This document shows positions 6,871-8,342 of a DNA stretch of 8,342 nt, one piece after another; positions within the stretch are counted from its first letter, which is position 1, and each line of letters starts with the position of its first letter. The position numbers and the translations under genes are program-made. Under the pieces are notes generated by a model, which was not told the origin of the DNA, made no database searches, and saw nothing but the letters and a program-made list of their open reading frames with translations. The stretch is from Verrucomicrobiales bacterium (GTDB lineage Bacteria > Verrucomicrobiota > Verrucomicrobiia > Methylacidiphilales > JAAUTS01). The stretch spans positions 1-8,342 of the forward strand of contig JAITHY010000031.1 of NCBI GenBank assembly GCA_031279715.1, in the 5' to 3' direction.

Positions 6871-6914
6871 GTCAGCGGACGGTCACGGTCAGTGGACGGT
6901 GACGGACAGCGGCG
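6871..6914 (+). repeat. Degenerate tandem repeat in the rplK leader, related to the dispersed word
   Basis: GTCAGCGGACGGTCACG (6871-6887) is followed immediately by GTCAGTGGACGGTGACG (6888-6904), identical at 15 of 17 positions, and by a partial third unit GACAGCGGCG (6905-6914). The units resemble the reverse complement of the word (GTCAGCGG) joined to a forward GACGGTGACG. It fills most of the 71-bp gap between nusG and rplK, where the leader of the L11 operon would lie. Confidence 0.6.
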
Positions 6915-6934
6915 AAAAAATTTGGAAAAAAATT

Positions 6935-7360
6935 ATGGCAAAGGAAATTGTAGCGCAGATTAAATTGCAAATCCCCGCCGGGCAGGCAAACCCGGCGCCG
7001 CCCGTGGGACCCGCGTTGGGTCAGGCCGGTGTGAACATCATGGCGTTTTGCAAGGAGTTTAACGCCAAAACACAAAAGGAGGCGGGCAATATTTTGCCGG
7101 TGGTGATTACGGTCTATAAGGACAAGACGTTCACGTTTATCACCAAATCGCCGCCCGCCGGGGCGCTGTTGAAAAAAGCCGCGGGCATTGCGACGGCGTC
7201 AAAGGAGCCGAACAAAACCAAGGTCGGCAAGGTGACGCGGAAGCAGGTTTTGGAGATTGTAAAAGTCAAGATGAAGGATTTGAACGCGCGGACCGAGGAG
7301 GCGGCGTTTAAGATTATTGCGGGCACCGCGCGGCAGGCGGGCATTGAGATTGTTGACTAA
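6935..7360 (+). CDS. rplK: 50S ribosomal protein L11
   Basis: A complete 141-residue protein that binds the GTPase-associated region of 23S rRNA with L10/L12. The N-terminal domain carries KLQIPAGQANPAPPVGPALGQAGVNIMAFCKEFNA, with the proline-rich stretch typical of L11, and the C-terminal RNA-binding domain carries KSPPAGALLKKAAGI and the closing GTARQAGIEI signature. Length equals the usual family length when the ATG at 6935 is used. GTG at 6869 would add residues encoded by the tandem repeat and is rejected. The ribosome-binding site is weak: only GGA at 6925-ish within an A-rich run. It follows nusG by 71 bp and precedes rplA by 92 bp, the normal order. Confidence 0.98.
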   Translation: MAKEIVAQIKLQIPAGQANPAPPVGPALGQAGVNIMAFCKEFNAKTQKEAGNILPVVITVYKDKTFTFITKSPPAGALLKKAAGIATASKEPNKTKVGKVTRKQVLEIVKVKMKDLNARTEEAAFKIIAGTARQAGIEIVD

Positions 7361-7381
7361 AAATTTTGGCGTTGGCCGGGC

Positions 7382-7429
7382 GGCTGACGCTGACAGTGAA
7401 AAAAGTAGGAGAGTCGCTGACCATGACTC
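7382..7429 (+). repeat. Word variants and small stem-loop in the rplK-rplA gap
   Basis: GGCTGACGCTGACAGTGA (7382-7399) is two overlapping near-copies of the dispersed word, and CGCTGACC follows at 7415-7422. GAGTC (7411-7415) can pair with GACTC (7425-7429), with the third copy in the loop. The 92-bp gap has no gene; the strong rplA ribosome-binding site lies at its end. Confidence 0.5.
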
Positions 7430-7452
7430 GCTAGCACTACAAGGAGGAGAAA

Positions 7453-8154
7453 ATGGCGATTAAACGCAGTAAGAGATACAGGAAGATGGCGGAGCTGATT
7501 GAAAAAAACAAAAGCTACGCGCTGAAGGACGCCGTGGCGTTGCTGAAAAAGCTGCCGACGGGGAAGAGTGACGAAACTATTGAACTAACCTTTAACCTTG
7601 GCGTTGATCCGCGCCAGAGCGACCAGATGGTGCGCGGGACGGTGGCGCTGCCGAACGGCTCGGGCAAAAAAGTTCGCGTGTTGGTGTTTGCGACCGGCAA
7701 GGCTGCCAATGAGGCGAAAGACGCGGGCGCCGAGCATGTTGGGTTTGAGGATTTGATTAAGCAGGTAAGCGCCGGGTTTCAGGATTTTGACGTGGCGGTG
7801 GCGACGCCGGAGGCGATGAATGAAGTTCGCAAACTCGGCAAGGTGTTGGGACCGCGCGGCTTGATGCCGAATCCGAAGACGGGTACTGTTACTGACGACA
7901 CGGCGAAGGCGGTGCGTGAGTGCAAGGCGGGGCGTGTGGAGTTCAAGGTGGACAAAACCTCGAACATTTCTGTGGTGTGCGGCAAGGTTTCATTTGACGA
8001 GGCGAAGTTGCTGGAGAACAGCAGCGCGGTCTTGGCGGCGATTACGCGCGCGAAACCCTCGACCTCGAAGGGGCAATACATCAAAACTTGTGTGCTGGCG
8101 TCCACGTATTCGCCTGGCATTGCGGTTGACGCGGGTTCGGTAAGCGCAAACTAA
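7453..8154 (+). CDS. rplA: 50S ribosomal protein L1
   Basis: A complete 233-residue protein forming the mobile L1 stalk on 23S rRNA, involved in E-site tRNA release. The family features are clear: N-terminal KRSKRYRKMAELIEKNKSYALKDAVALLKKL, ELTFNLGVDPRQSDQMVRGTVALPNGSGKKVRVLVFA, and the ribosomal L1 signature GKVLGPRGLMPNPKTGTVTDD. Length is normal. AAGGAGG at 7441-7447, five bases before ATG, is one of the strongest ribosome-binding sites here. In many bacteria L1 represses its own operon by binding a leader that mimics the 23S site; I could not identify such a mimic in the rplK or rplA leaders by eye. rplJ follows after 12 bases. Confidence 0.98.
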   Translation: MAIKRSKRYRKMAELIEKNKSYALKDAVALLKKLPTGKSDETIELTFNLGVDPRQSDQMVRGTVALPNGSGKKVRVLVFATGKAANEAKDAGAEHVGFEDLIKQVSAGFQDFDVAVATPEAMNEVRKLGKVLGPRGLMPNPKTGTVTDDTAKAVRECKAGRVEFKVDKTSNISVVCGKVSFDEAKLLENSSAVLAAITRAKPSTSKGQYIKTCVLASTYSPGIAVDAGSVSAN

Positions 8155-8166
8155 TGGGAGCCAATC

Positions 8167-8342
8167 ATGAGAAAAGAAAAACTTAGTGTTGTCAAAAATA
8201 TCGAGGGCTGGCTGCAAAGCTCGCCGTATTTGATTGTCACGGACTATACGGGCTTGAAGGTTGACCAATTCAGCGAATTGCGCAATCGCCTCGCCGCGAT
8301 TAGCGCTGAGATTCACGTGGTCAAAAACTCCTATGTCCGCAA
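8167..8342 (+). CDS. rplJ: 50S ribosomal protein L10, 3'-partial
   Basis: The first 58 codons of L10, the stalk base that carries the L7/L12 dimers. MRKEKLSVVKNIEGWLQSSPYLIVTDYTGLKVDQFSELRNRL and the following IHVVKNSYVR match the L10 N-terminal rRNA-binding domain (family ...vvdy.gltv.q...LR..lr...ae..VvKNtl.r). The ATG is supported by GGGAG at 8156-8160, six bases upstream. The frame is open to the window edge. It lies only 12 bases after rplA, so the usual long L10 leader is missing (see findings). Confidence 0.94.
   Translation, partial: MRKEKLSVVKNIEGWLQSSPYLIVTDYTGLKVDQFSELRNRLAAISAEIHVVKNSYVR

Noticed and set aside
6869..6934. Upstream GTG start extending rplK by 22 codons
   Set aside because: The extension is encoded by the tandem repeat, and the normal L11 length and N-terminus start at 6935.

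Overview
The window is an ordinary bacterial chromosomal housekeeping region, GC-rich and almost entirely coding on the + strand. Gene content and order (tRNA-Thr, tuf, tRNA-Trp, secE, nusG, rplK, rplA, rplJ) are typical of bacteria. The two-helix SecE with a WPWDP-type amphipathic region and the general style of the proteins suggest a Gram-negative of the Verrucomicrobiota/PVC type. This placement is a memory-based inference, not a demonstrated one.

Layout. Positions 1-1315 hold the 3' part of priA, the primosomal replication-restart helicase. Its reading frame is cut by an in-frame TAG at 1109-1111, just before the C-terminal domain, which continues in the same frame to 1315. A small DUF167/YggU-family gene lies on the - strand (1312-1608) and its stop codon interlocks with that of priA. 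A 212-bp divergent intergenic region follows, with an extended -10 promoter candidate and an AT-rich palindrome. Next come lpdA (dihydrolipoyl dehydrogenase, 1821-3200) and lipA (lipoyl synthase, 3210-4112), a lipoate-centred pair: LipA makes the lipoyl cofactor and LpdA reoxidises it. A 238-bp gap contains the best sigma70-type promoter in the window (4199-4226). It probably drives tRNA-Thr(GGU) and tuf. tRNA-Trp(CCA), secE, nusG, rplK, rplA and the 5' end of rplJ follow in the same direction and may be partly co-transcribed.

The one pattern that conventional annotation does not explain is a dispersed, non-palindromic word, CGCTGACG (loosely GCCGCTGACGRTGA). I counted 21 exact copies on both strands between 471 and 6006, where chance predicts well under one. 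Copies occur in several reading frames of priA, the DUF167 gene, lpdA, lipA, tuf and secE, and also in the intergenic gaps, so the constraint or expansion appears to act on DNA rather than protein. Some copies face each other and form perfect hairpins, notably between tuf and tRNA-Trp. No exact copies occur in nusG, rplK or rplA, but degenerate, partly tandem versions fill the rplK and rplA leaders. This is the feature most worth following up. I see no mobile element, CRISPR array or defence system.
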